The position numbers and the translations under genes are program-made. This document shows positions 24,707 to 36,705 of a DNA stretch of 64,000 bases, piece after piece; positions within the stretch are counted from its first letter, which is position 1; each line of letters opens with the position of its first letter. The DNA is from Phytoseiulus persimilis (lineage: Eukaryota; Arthropoda; Arachnida; Mesostigmata; Phytoseiidae), in contig CM075104.1 in the NCBI GenBank assembly GCA_037576195.1, positions 24,568,211-24,632,210 of the forward strand. The letters are read 5' to 3'. Below the pieces are notes generated by a model. It was not told the origin of the DNA. It did not search any database and worked only from the letters and a program-made list of their open reading frames with translations.

Positions 24707-24929
24707 GTTGTGACACGGGTTTGCGGAAACCCGCATTTTCAGGACCACAAGCCCGCGGGCACCCGCAAATGCCGCGTCAGGACCATAAGCTGAACCTGCC
24801 GGCTTTGACCGCGAAAGCCCAAAAAACAAAAACCATTATGGCGGGCTTTTCATTGCGGTTAGCCGCGAAAATTGAAGACCGTGGGCTTGCGGTTCTGAGA
24901 ATGCGGTCTTTGCAAAGCCCAGTTATGAC
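24707..24929. mobile_element. Second inverted-repeat (foldback) element, about 220 bp
   Basis: The left arm (about 24707-24758) and the right arm (about 24879-24929) are imperfect reverse complements over some 50 bases. The best part, CCGCATT(T/C)TCAG then ACC(A/G)CAAGCCC, matches at 24 of 28 positions by eye. Internal G/C-rich direct repeats around CAGGACCA also occur. I found no clear target duplication, so the boundaries are approximate and the superfamily is unknown. There is no coding capacity. It would fold into a long hairpin and is most simply an old MITE. Confidence 0.55.
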
Positions 24930-27900
24930 TCGATGATCTGAAGAACTTCCCATCGCCTCGATGACAGTTTCTCCATATTTCCGGGAGAAAACAAATCTGT
25001 CATTCGGGGACCGATAGGGGGAAAAATCGCGGATCCGTCCATTCCTCGACTTGATCATAGGTGACCTGCGAATTGCTTACCTTAGATGCATCTGTGACGT
25101 GATCAGAACTTCATTTCTAAACCCTCAGGATGATCGTGAGCGATATTCCTGATAGCTGAAACTTAGAATTCCGACGAGATGTGAAACATGTGGAGAGGTG
25201 TGAGGAGTTCGAGAGAATGAGGTGGGGGGTGAGAGAGCTCAGTCGTCTCAAAAGTTGGGCATTACTGTCCTGAAGGGAGGACGACTGGGGCCTCATTGGA
25301 GACAGTGAGCTGAGCCAACCTCGGTTGATTATTCCAGAATCTTTACGCTGACTCCATCTCGACGTCCTATGCGTCAGACTGCGTCGACCGTTCGTTCGAC
25401 TCTGCTCCCTTTCATGGAGGAACTTCTTGAATTTTCGCCGTCACATCTTCGTATGGGCGCATGGACTCTGCATGCGCGGCATGTAGGATGGTGCAGCAAT
25501 TTCGCCCGTCGAGAATTTCGCATGCCGATTGTCTCCACGTTGGGTGGGGCGCGCCCATCCGTCTCATCCGTCCGTGTTTTCCTCGATGGATCGGCACCAG
25601 AAAGTTCTAGATCACTCGTTGTGAAAGGAGCCGGCGAGAAGGGAAACAAAGGAGAACGAAGGAAAAAGCAATGTAGGCTACGTAAGTTGCAGGGAAAGAG
25701 TTCCAAAAGCGTTTTAGAAAACTTGCGATTCGCTGAGCGGACGAGGAAGGCTTAAAAGGTAACAGGATAGAGTGTCTTGCTAAACGACTTGATTGGATTG
25801 TTACGAATGGAAAATTCTCACTCGTACGCCTTCCTCGCTCCCACTTGCTGGGCAAATCTCGTTTCAAAGACGGCGGCTCGCACCGAAAACGACTTTATTC
25901 AGTAGCGACTCCACATGCCTCTCACCAGTTTGGGCCCTTGCGGCCCCGAACAGCTCCCTGTTCCCCCAAGGCTCTTCCCCCCCCTTTTCCCCTCTCCTCG
26001 GTGCTCATTCCACCTTGCTGTTAACCGGTGGACGGACCGAAAGGGAGTGGGTGTGCTTTGAGGCTGCCGCTCCTGCTAGGGTTGTGTGAGATGCTGCTCA
26101 CTGGTCCTCTATGCGTGAGAGGAGGCATCTCTCAGATTGGGTAATTCAATCAGCAGTGAAAGTCGGAGAAGATGATCTCATGAATAGCTAACTGCCTCAA
26201 GGGCCTTAACCTACTGGCCGCTCGGTCGGCCGTTCGCCAAGGTGGCAAGCTGACCAACTTCCTAGGAAGGCAGCCTTACAAGACGGACGCAGACGAAGCA
26301 TTGGCCTTTCGGTCGGTGCCCATTCAGTGAGTGTTGTTACCTTTCTTGAAGCGGAAGCAGCGGTCAAACGTGCGACCATAAACAGAAAAAGCAAGCACAG
26401 CCAAGAAACCCTAAAAGAGAGGCTCTTGAGAATGAAACACAAGCATCTACCTTGTTCATCTTCTGCCTCTGCTCCTCCTCATCCACGTTTTCCCCTCGGC
26501 CGCCTCCTCATTTCCCTCTGCCCGCCGTGGTTTCCCGCGAAATGAACAGAACCGGTGGGCCAGCCGTTCTTCCGACATGCTTACACTGCTGGCCTTTCCT
26601 TGCTGGGGATGCTGCCGCTACGTTCGCTATTAACGAAATCAAAGCACGTACAGTATGAACACGGCGTTCGCTGTTAGCGTATGTGCTGTGTGTAAGTGAC
26701 GTAGATGACGCTCGTTTCGAAAGAAAATCTCGCCTTTCGCAGCAGCCAATGGCTGTATTCGCCGTTCGTGAAACCGTCGGCGGAAAGCGATAGCTCACGA
26801 CGTTTCAGAGGGTTTATGCCGGGATCAGCGAGCTCGGTTCCAGATGGAGCCGTGAGAAAACGGCTCGATCTCGTGAGAAGTCGACGACGTGTCGGACAGC
26901 TGACAATGTCGAATCCTCGTTTTCAGAAGCGACCATCGGTCGGGAGCCTACTCACCTCGAGATTCCACGGGTTTCTCAGGAATTTGGAGTCTCGTATCGG
27001 AAACCCGAAATGATGCCGTCGCTCGGTTTCCGACCCCGAGCAGTCCGGTCGCCTACCACAGATGCCTAATCAGCATTTGCATTTCCAGTATCCATAATGC
27101 TACTCGCCTCTCGCGATTCGGCTATTTCAGAGTTGAACGGTGCAATCATCTGCACGATGGACCACGCTGATTCAAATGCAGACTCCTCTCATTGCCGGCG
27201 AAGCTCCGAATGGAGTCAGCGTTTCCCTCGCCGAAGGAACGTTCCTAGGTGAATGTGACCAAGGGAGAGCAAACGCTCGGGTTGAGGCTCAGGAAAGCCT
27301 CGGAGAAGGTTAACTCGGGAGAACCGGGAGATCCGACATATCGGAGATATGTCGAGGAGTCCGAGCAGAACAGATAAAAGGAGTGAAAATACTGGCCCCA
27401 TCCATTCGCCGTCGAAGGACTTCCGGCCGCGCTGGATCTCATGTTGGATGGAAGCGGGCTCGAATTCAACATGTTCAGCAGCAGATGGTGCCGCTCATCG
27501 CTCCTCATGCCGACAGCATCGGAAAGCGAGTGGAAACTGTCTGAACCAACCAACATTGGGTTTAGGCGGGAGGAAAAACCCTGGCCCGGAAAACGTTATG
27601 TTGCAGACGGGCGAGTTCGCGCTTTGCTGGAACGGCACCAGATCAATCAAGATAACATCTGTAGACTTTTAAGATGGGAGAGGAGACTTGCAAAAAACTC
27701 CAGAGATCCCGTTACTGTCTACCGGAGAGAAGACCTTCACGCGACCGACGTCCCCAGTGACCCCGTCGGTCCCGCTCGACAGCCCGACAGGGTAAATGTG
27801 TGTCGCTCCATACATCTCCATACATTACCACCACCCCACAGAGAGGAGCGGGAAGATGTCCCAATCGCTGGCTAGGCACAACCAACGTAAAAAGAGGAAC

Positions 27901-29299
27901 GGCTGCTTGCGGCCTCATGGTTGCTTCAACGACTTGCGGGTTGAAGGCAGACGGAATGTACAAGGAAGATCCCACAGCGGTGGCATCCGTCCGAAGACAA
28001 GACAAAGCTCTCTTCATTGTACCGCCGGCACTTTTTTCACTCTCCACTCGGCTCCTCCGAGCTCGCCGTTGCAATTACCGGCTCCTGGTTGACACTGAAG
28101 TACTGTCATCGCTTCCTCTGCTCGTGCGAAAGGCCAAATGTCAGATCGGGTGACCTCACGTTGTATAAAAGTAGAGTTTACGATCGACCAACTGGGGAGA
28201 GTGAAGATGACAGCGATAATGCGATCTATCCCGTGATATCTTGTCGTCGCTGACTCATCCTTCCCGCTGGGGCGCTTCCTCGTCGGCAAGCGCCAGTTAG
28301 CACTTAGTGCTCCGAAACCGCTCCGATGCCGGTGATGCATGGCGGTCGCTCACTCGCTTTCCTTGGCCCTGTTCCCGCGGCTTTTGGCTTCTTTGCATAA
28401 CAGTGAATCGGACCGGCGCACACCGGTTGGAACGCGACCCCCCGCCGGTTTCTTAATAAAGTCCAGGAAACTCGCGACTTTTAGGGACGATACCGCCCGA
28501 CCCTGGAAATTATCTGTGCACTCGATGGCACTGAGGTTTTGTACGGAGGCTTCGAGCTACTTCTTTCGTGTGGGGACCCTGACTCAGTGACGCTGCTTCC
28601 TCATTGTGAGAGACAAGATCTTGTCACTCGGGTTGATCACGCTTGAACCCGAAGAAAACAGGAGCATAATTCACTTTAATGGTCCATTAGCGCATCTCTG
28701 CTGATGAATCGCTAGTTTCCGACTCCAAGTGTCAAGCACGAGTGGAAATTGTTCGAATGGCCTGTCGATGAACTATGACCATGGCCTTGCCCTAGCGACG
28801 CTCTTGTTCATTTTTCACGTAAACATCGGCATCCGGACCGGAGCGAAGCTCTGTATATTGCGACGCTGTTACCGGTGCCGAAGGGTGCATAAAGACATTT
28901 CCTTCTGCTTACTCCATAAAGGTGAGTTGAAGATAGAAGATCGACGTGAGCCTTCATCCCGAAGTCCGGAAAATTCCCGTATAAGCGTTCCTGAATTCAC
29001 TGGATGACATCGTGCCTTCGCAAGCAGGCAGATTTTTGTCCAGGCACCATTGTCCGTTCTGTCCGTGCTCTTGGAAATTGCTTTTTCAGCGGCGTATCCA
29101 ACGAGAACATCAGCGAACGATGATCGACGAACCGGTGCAAACAGCGTATCCGACAACCCCCACAGTGGAATCGTGGACTTTTGTGCAAACCTGATCGCCG
29201 CTCACGAACGGCGCTCCAGTTTTGATTCTAGTCCGCTGTTGATTGCACTCTCGCTGTGACTCCGTTCGTTAGCGTTCAAACTGAGGAAATGATATCTGA
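24930..29299. other. Intergenic stretch without a supported gene
   Basis: Open frames here are short, overlap on both strands and show no domains. There is a pyrimidine-rich stretch near 25.97 kb. I see no further repeat family and no RNA gene. Confidence 0.45.
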
Positions 29300-29381
29300 A
29301 TGGCGGCATCGTCCGATTCCTCGAGCGATCTCAGCGAAGAGATCTCAGAGTTCCGACTTGCGAGCCTGAATTTGAATACCC
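29300..29381 (+). CDS. Candidate short first exon of an unknown gene
   Basis: An ATG opens a 27-codon frame beginning MAASSDSSSDLSEEISEF. It has an acidic/serine-rich start like many cytosolic or nuclear proteins and ends at a GTAAGG donor in phase 1. Read through, it would stop after 41 codons. No second exon was identified: the following 600 bases before the secreted-protein promoter show no good acceptor followed by open frame. It may be a real first exon with a distant partner, a short protein, or chance. Confidence 0.2.
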
Positions 29382-29881
29382 GTAAGGAATTTCAAAACCC
29401 GCACACGAAGTTTCCTCTTTTATGATCTGGGATTGTCACCGTCAGCAAAAAAGAACATACACAACAGTGAGCTGATACCGTACGGAATGCTCAATTTTAT
29501 AGCCCATGAGTTACGATCTTGCGCCCCGGAGTTGTGTTTTTTTTTTGGAAATTCATAACCCTCGGCCAACTGATTTGAATGCCGGCCGATCCGACCGAAT
29601 CTCACAAAGTCCTGTTGCACGACCCCTAATCGCGACCATCGACCACTCCAGGAACGCATCCACTCACATCAAGCACCCCGCCGTCCGAATACTCATTGGA
29701 GTCAATGGTATCATAAGATACTGATGCACAGCGGATGCACGCTGATAGCTGCTGTTATTGTTCTCCTGCGTGAGGTCAAACCGTGGTTGGTTCATACACG
29801 GATGGGCTTAGTTTTTGCAACCGAATCTCTCGTTCGGCTTTATCGCCGAAACGACGACCAGTTATGTCGCCAGACGCTCTT

Positions 29882-29943
29882 ATCGGATGATCCGATGAGC
29901 GGTGCGCGCGTATAAAACACACGGATCGCGGGTCGGGGCATCA
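29882..29943 (+). promoter_or_regulatory. Core promoter of secreted-protein gene A
   Basis: TATAAAA begins at 29911. The initiator GCATCACTTG places the likely start site at A29943, 32 bases on. This leaves a 37-nt untranslated leader before the ATG at 29980. A perfect 15-base palindrome, ATCGGATGATCCGAT (two 7-base arms around one G), sits at 29882-29896, about 50-60 bases upstream of the start, and could bind a dimeric factor. The same TATA-initiator-leader geometry recurs at the paralogue on the other strand. Confidence 0.75.
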
Positions 29944-29979
29944 CTTGTTCCATCGGCGCCGACGAATCCTTTCGGGAAC

Positions 29980-30882
29980 ATGAATGCTTTCGTCGTCGTT
30001 TTGTGTCTCGCCGCATCGACCGTCTCGGCCGGATTCATCGAGTCCGGGGGCAACAGGGAAAGCCATGCCATCCTCGGCCACGGACCCGTGAATCACGGTC
30101 AGATCGAGACAGGCCACGTTCAGGCAGCCCCGCTGGAACAATCCTCGGGAGGACACGTGGCAGCCATTGTCGCCGCGGGGCCTTCGAAGCCTCGACTCCA
30201 CGAAATCCACACTCACAGCGCCAAGTCTGTCATTCGTGTTGAGGAGTACGCCCGCCCTAATCAGGTTATCAGAGTTCACGAGGCTCCTCAAGCTCCTCCT
30301 GAAATCATCAAAGTCAGGGGACCCTCAGAGCCCCAGAGCCTCATCCGAGTCGTTGCCAAGAGCGCGGGCCCCGCTCACATCGAGCGAGTCGTACATCGTC
30401 CCCGCGGAGTGCAGGTGATCAACGTTCAGAAACCCGCTGGGGCGCCCGCTCGTATCGTTCACGTCGTTCGTGAAGCCGCCCCAGCACCCAAGGTTGAGTT
30501 CATCAACGAACCGGAACGTCAGAGCCACATCTACGTCGCTCAGTCTCCCGCTGGTTCGGAAGTTGTTCTCGCTCCCAGATCCGGAGCCGGTCTCCAGGAC
30601 GGGGGCTTCGGAGGCGCTCTACTAGCTCAGGCCGGAGCGGTGCTCGCTCAGGGGCCCGCGATCGGGCACGCGGCTCACGGGGCCCCCGAGGCCGGTCACG
30701 CTCCCATCTCAGGGCCGATAGGACATGTGATCGCCGCCCCTGTCCGAACCTATGACGCTGCGCCCGCATCGTTCCACAGCGGCCCGATTCAGGCTCACGC
30801 AGACTACGACTACGGCAGTCAAGTTCACGGTCACTCTGATGTTCCGGTCAAAACGAAAATCATCCGCAAGTACCACAACTGA
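29980..30882 (+). CDS. Secreted low-complexity protein A, putative cuticle or matrix protein
   Basis: This single-exon gene encodes 300 residues. The ATG at 29980 is the first after the predicted start site and begins a clear signal peptide (MNAFVVVLCLAASTVSAG). Residues 70-192 form a conserved core starting KPRLHEIHTHS and running through IRVEEY, NQVIRVHE, SLIRVV, IERVVHR and APARIVHVVR to HIYVAQ. The core alternates Ile/Val, Arg and His with prolines, suggesting extended beta structure. It is about two-thirds identical by eye to the gene at 36706-37617. The rest is Ala/Gly/His/Pro-rich, ending KTKIIRKYHN. It lacks a Rebers-Riddiford chitin-binding consensus, so a cuticle role is an inference from signal peptide, composition and promoter type. 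I know no established function for this core. Confidence 0.85.
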   Translation: MNAFVVVLCLAASTVSAGFIESGGNRESHAILGHGPVNHGQIETGHVQAAPLEQSSGGHVAAIVAAGPSKPRLHEIHTHSAKSVIRVEEYARPNQVIRVHEAPQAPPEIIKVRGPSEPQSLIRVVAKSAGPAHIERVVHRPRGVQVINVQKPAGAPARIVHVVREAAPAPKVEFINEPERQSHIYVAQSPAGSEVVLAPRSGAGLQDGGFGGALLAQAGAVLAQGPAIGHAAHGAPEAGHAPISGPIGHVIAAPVRTYDAAPASFHSGPIQAHADYDYGSQVHGHSDVPVKTKIIRKYHN

Positions 30883-33800
30883 AGGGGTTTCTTTTGAAAT
30901 CCACTAGGTCGCCTGAATCTGTAATTATTGTAACATTGCGTTAAACGAGTTCCGAGCTGTAGATATTGTGCGTGCACGTCCCGTGTAAAATGTTCTGACG
31001 CAATCTGCGAATATTTGTTGAGTGTTTGACTGTCGCCGGAAATGAATGCGATCAAATCAAAAACCACTGGACCTTTCTTCCCCCGTTGCTCGTTCTTCTC
31101 GGTGGAATTGCTCCAGACGCCGTCTAGAATATCAATAATCTGCCCGAATCTTCGAAGGCTGAACAGTCGATTCTACGCACACTCGTTCCCTCTCCGGCGT
31201 CAGCAAGCCGCATCATTCCACTCGGAAATAATTATATGATGTTCATATTCCTCCGAACCCCAAGCTCGCATTCCTCTTGGAGCTCCTCGAAGACCTCTCT
31301 TCCCCAAAACGAGATAGATTTCAGAGAAACTGACCAATGAAGAATATTGGGGGAGAGCACGCCCCAGAGAATGCGTTTCGGATTTCCCGTAAAAAAAAAT
31401 GATACACAGATACTGCGAAACAGCCGTGCTCCTTTCGCGAGCCCCATGCTCGCAACAAACATGAGAATCGAGTTCTTTCTAGCCCCTCAAGCACAGAGCT
31501 GATCGAGATGAATTCGCGAAACGATCTCCTCTTTCCGAGATTATCGACCGAGAGTCCTCCGGAATCGAATTGAATTCGGCAGACTCGACCTCCGACAGCC
31601 ACCAGAGGAAATCTACGATCCCTCATTCATACTTTTTGCACATATTGGACGAGAAATAACTAGGAGATCCACCGCTTTGGAATGTCCCATATTGATTCTC
31701 GTTCGACCGAGGATTCGATGCTTATTCTTTGGAGCCCTGTTCATTCCAAGCCGAAAAAAATATTCACTTGTGAACACACCTGCCCAGTTACGCGCAACAG
31801 GGAATCTCGCCGAAAAGGTGAGCGGAAATCGTTCAGATGAGCGACACGCAGGGCATGACTAATGGATATTTCCTTCCGATATGACAACGAGTTCCCCATG
31901 ATCAAATTTTTACCTGCGTTGGGCAAGTGGTGAACGAGCTGGGGTTCAGACGCGCTCTATTCAGTCAATACCCTCAAAGGAGGAGTCGAGATAGAAATGG
32001 ATATCGCGGAGGCGGGATCAGCTACGGGGCGAAGAAAACACAACAGAGTCCGAAGCCGACTATTTTCGGTCGTTATATCGAGAGTTCTCCGAAGTTGTGA
32101 GTAAGGGTTTCGAAGGAATCAGCATCATTTTGTGGCCAGAAGGAAGAGCTACGGAATGATACAGGAACGATATCATATCCAGTGACCACAGGGACGCGCC
32201 CGGACTCGATTTCATATAGAGAAATTCCATGAGTTGTCAATAACGGTCTGGAATGTGCTCGAGATCGGAAAACAGTGATCGGAATCTTCTTTCGGGAGTT
32301 TCTCTCTACGCAGAAGACGGTTCGGAGAGAACATTCAAATAATTTCGTCCACCTAAATCGCCGAAATTCCCCACTGTGTCGCGTGTCGTGCGAATTGCGG
32401 AAATCGCAGCTCCTCCAGTTTCCTGGGTTGAAGCGAGGAAGAAATCGCTTCGCTCGGGGACCGGGGGTTAAGCGGGGCAGGAGGGAGCTGGTGGGATCAG
32501 TTCGTTCCGCCTTCCTCAATATATCCAGCGATCGATCCGTCGAGATACGGCAGCCCTGCGTTGGGGCCTGTTCGTTCGGCGAACCCCGAGCTGGCTGTAA
32601 GTGCCTGGGAACAGATCGTCAATAGCTGAGAACGGACTTCTCAGAGGCTCTGGACAGAAATACGGAGCGAGCAGAGATGATCGAGGCGCCCTGCTTTCCT
32701 GTCAACAACGTTCCCCTCGGACACCAAAATGGTATCATCCGCAACGAGAGCCTGTCTCCGGCAGAAAAGCTCGAAAGCGATCGAGCGGCGCTTCTCGGGC
32801 TCTGGGAGCTGAGCTCGCGATTCCCGACTCAGCCCGGAAACAGATTCCAGCTGCCGAGACGATATCGTGGAAACTCGGGAACTCCTGGATCGATCGGTGT
32901 CAGTCGAGTCGAGCTCGCGCGGCGCTGACATCACTCGGTGAGTTTCGTTGGTCGTGATGGTCAAGAAACGAGGCGACGGCTCTTCCGCGTTGAGGAAGTT
33001 GCAGAAGTCATCATCGTTCCGTTTTCGGTTCTTCCATCAGCACTTCCTCCTGCTGGGCGACAGATAAGGCTGTCAAAGAGACACGGAACCGAGGGACACA
33101 TTTCTACAACAGTTGCTCGCCCGGTCCGCTGAACGCCCGGACGGGGGAGAGGTTCGTCGTCTCGCCGTCGGATGGCTGTTTGCTTTGAGGCGAAAAGGTG
33201 TAAAATATTTCCATAGATGGAAAAACTGGAGAAGAGCGGTGGACTTTTTCCCGATCGTATTTCCTGCCGCTTCGGCCGCTGGCGCTTCGCCTCTTGCTCC
33301 TGCTTTGACCGGGCGACCACATACGCGGGAACGACTTCTCGTCGTCGGCAGAGCTGTTGTTGTCCTTCAGAGGAGATAGCACGATCGAAACTGCGGCCAC
33401 CGCTGTTTAGATTCTCTGTCGTTTACGTCCCGAACTTTGCTGCTCTTGAGAACGCCCCTAAAAACCGGGGCCCCTTCAACCGACATCGGCAGCGGCCGCG
33501 CAGACGTCGCGGCGGTTTCTCGGGAAGTAAAGCGGGATGTCTTTCTCGTAAGAGATGGTCCTCCAGCGTCATAAAATCATGCGGAACCATCACCCACCTC
33601 TGGAGATATCTTCTGAGGAGTTCGTCCTATTTGAAGGTTCGGTGTTTTGGTTTCCGTCAAGCTTCAATGTTTGCTGGAGAATCACGAATTCTAGGGAAAT
33701 ATCTCTCAATGATAAGTTTTCTGAGCTCGAGCGCTCCGTTGCGCTTCGACTGTTGAGATCGTTTCTCCACGACAGGGAATCCTCGAAGGAAATATTGGAA

Positions 33801-36646
33801 CTTGTAAACAGATTTATTCCTCGTTGCTAAGAGTGCAAAGACGTCGAGAAGTGAATTCAGGCCAAAAAACTCCCGAGTGAATGGAGAAATGGATGAATGA
33901 AGCCCAGCTCGCGAGCTCTGGAGCCTGCAGCTCCCGCGTCTGTGCTCCCCGCCGCAGTCCACACTTCCAACAACGGAGCCCTGGCGTCAACAAAACTGCG
34001 CTACAAAGAGCACCTCATCGTCGCTGGCTGCTGACGACTGGAGGGAGTTTTAGATCTAGATGGGGAAAAAATGTGACGATTGTGCATTTAATGTTCTCTC
34101 CGTCGACGACGCAGCCTCGAGGGAAAAACGAAGAAAAAAGAAGAAGAAGTGGACTACGCTTCCGAGAGGGATGCCTACAACTTGAGGTTTGCCCGGGGTC
34201 TTGGTCGACGCGCCGGCACGAGGCGAGAATGAGGGGGCATCGGCTTTAATTCCGAAAGACCTCTCTCCATTCCTATTTCGCCATGGGTGCCGAAACGGAG
34301 GCAACGTTAGCTGCTTCAGGACGATGAGAACTGCAAACAAAGCCTCGGATTCACACATCAAGCCAGCAGTATGAAGACCCAGCGGGAAGAATTGTTCGTG
34401 AGCCGAGGAACAGTCGCGAGAAATTCAAGCTACTGACGACTTCATTCGACGATGAAGATTGTGAAATCCATATTGTTGTTGTGAACAGACAGAGTGTTCG
34501 AGCGGGAAACCGACCCAGGACCGGCCTATTCTCAGGCCCTGTCTGAGGTCGAGTTTTTCAGATGAGCCGTTCATCGCGCAGGTTCTTCTTCGGGCAAATG
34601 CCGTAGCAGACACACCCCGACATGGCCGACTAGCTCGCGGCACCCAATCGCTAGAATGACCGCAGTCTGGAAAAGCCTCTTCCGGGGGGCTGTAGAAGAG
34701 AGATCGTGGCATTCCCGATTACGGAAACGCAGATTGGAGACTGAGGTACTCACTGCTCAGTTCTCATTTGCAAACGTACTCCATTGAATGATTTCGCTAC
34801 ATGGGGATCATGCAGAACTCTGCGATATTCAGATGGACGCCGGAAGTTCTCGAGTCTCGTATATTGCCTTCGCGCTGGGGCATCGAAATGCCGGTCGCAC
34901 GGAAGCTCATCGCATCGCGTGATTCTGTTTAGATGCACTCGGCCGGTGAATCATGGGCGGGGGAACGCGAATCTCGGGCGTAGGCCGTTCCGGGACTCTC
35001 TGTGTTAGCAGCCACGGCAACCCGCGCCGACCCGCAACTAACAGCAGCAGGAGCGGTTGCCGCTGCCGCACGCAATCATTAATCTTCACCAAACGCTGGA
35101 CCGAGCTTTAGCATTCATATTGATTTACACTATGTGTCGCAGTCAGAAGCTTTGTTGAAGGATGATAGAGGGACTGATGGCCGACCGACAAACCGACCGA
35201 CCGCAGTCAGACAATCATTTGTGAGCCGACTGAACTCACGTTAACGACCCGCTTTGAGGCTTCGTCTGGCACTGGGTTGCCCGAGCCCATTTCACAGCGT
35301 CGGCCTGGACTCTGTACTCAGGCACACGGCCAAGCCGCGTTTCTCTCAACACAGGGCTTCAGGCCCATTCGGGGCTCTTCGCCCCCCTACTCCGCGAGGA
35401 GAGCGTCCTTCCTGAAATCCAGAGCCACGATGGATGCTCCCACTGATTCGGATCTCTCCACAAGACGTCGAGCACGACAACCAGTTTCTCGGAGACGCAT
35501 CAAAACCCATGCAGCACTCATCCAGGGCCAAAGTATCGTCATCTGTCCATGCCGCTCTTTTTATCCCTTGCACCATTCGTTCTCTCGTCGATCCGTCTAT
35601 CTATCTGCAAATCAAACATCATCCCATCTCCAGCGGGTGGGGCAAAGTCAAATAAAGGGGAGCAGAAAGGAGACCGGGTGGCTCACAATATGAGCGGCGA
35701 AAGCCAGTCGGGTCGCCCGTTCACCCGCTCGCTTTCTCGGCCGGTCGGCAGGCAGTTAGAGGGGAATTTCAGCGGCAGGGAAGTAAAGAAGGAACGAACA
35801 GACTTGTGGTGGTCTGGCCCGACCTGATTACATCCGTCCCTCGAGGGGCACACGCAGCAGCGGCGGCAGCTCTCAATAAAGTCAATATATCTGCAAATAT
35901 GGGGAGAAGAAGTCAGACCTCAAAGAGCAAGCGCGTCGCTTCACCTTCTCGTCTTACGTTTTCCTCTCCAGAGGTCTTCTCCTGCGCTGTTCGCCGCGGC
36001 AAAGAGGAGCGACTCCTCCCAAAGGGTCCTTCGGAGTTCCCGAAGGCCGCGTTTCTGCTCTGTGACTGTAGGTATTCTTCGGTGAGAATCGCGGCCACGT
36101 TGAGCAGTCCACAGTCATTATTCATCAGCAGACAGGATTGCTCCTCGGCATCGACAGGAAACTGCCGCCATTCGCCTGTCTCGAGGAAAATCGAAGAGAG
36201 AAGAACCGAAGGGGCTGGCTCGATCAAAAGATAGGAATGACGAGTCCTACAGAAGCAACGACGCGTCCCCTGGTTAGCTAAAACGTAATCTAGATGCTTC
36301 AGCGAACCGCACGAGCCGAGGGAGACGAATGTTGTGGAGATGAACAGATGCGGCACCAGCAGCCCCGTTACGTATGACTACGACCGCCGGGCGATCGAGC
36401 GACACCGAGAGGGAAGAATGGAGGCCGTCACCGAAATCCAGTGGAGCTTGCGAACAAATCAGTGAGCTCAAATCTTGCGTAATATCCGATGCGACGCCGC
36501 CATCAGATCACGTTGGCTTTCCGTCGATCCGACCAATGCCGCTGCCAGATAAAAGCTCCTCTCAGACACATTCCTGAATTCAACGACGCGACAATATCTG
36601 TAAGATCATCACGGCCGGACCGTCCTCCGATTTCTAGCAGCGACAA
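30883..36646. other. Intergenic stretch between the convergent secreted-protein genes
   Basis: These 5.8 kb hold no supported gene. Minus-strand frames at 31232-31626 and 32073-32519 and a plus-strand frame at 33555-33830 are open but lack domains. No AATAAA was found close behind gene A, whose 3' end stays undefined. Confidence 0.45.
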
Positions 36647-36675
36647 TTTATTATTTACACAGAAGTAGATTTATT
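36647..36675 (-). terminator. Polyadenylation signals of secreted-protein gene B
   Basis: Two AATAAA hexamers lie on the minus strand at 36675-36670 and 36652-36647, about 31 and 54 bases past the stop codon. They imply a very short 3' untranslated region. Confidence 0.7.
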
Positions 36676-36705
36676 TACAGCGGATCGTGTACTCTCTGTG
36701 TCGCT

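Noticed and set aside
31232..32519. Minus-strand frames that might be another decayed receptor
   Set aside because: They contain many stops and no clear motif; the resemblance to ionotropic receptors was too weak to report as a finding.
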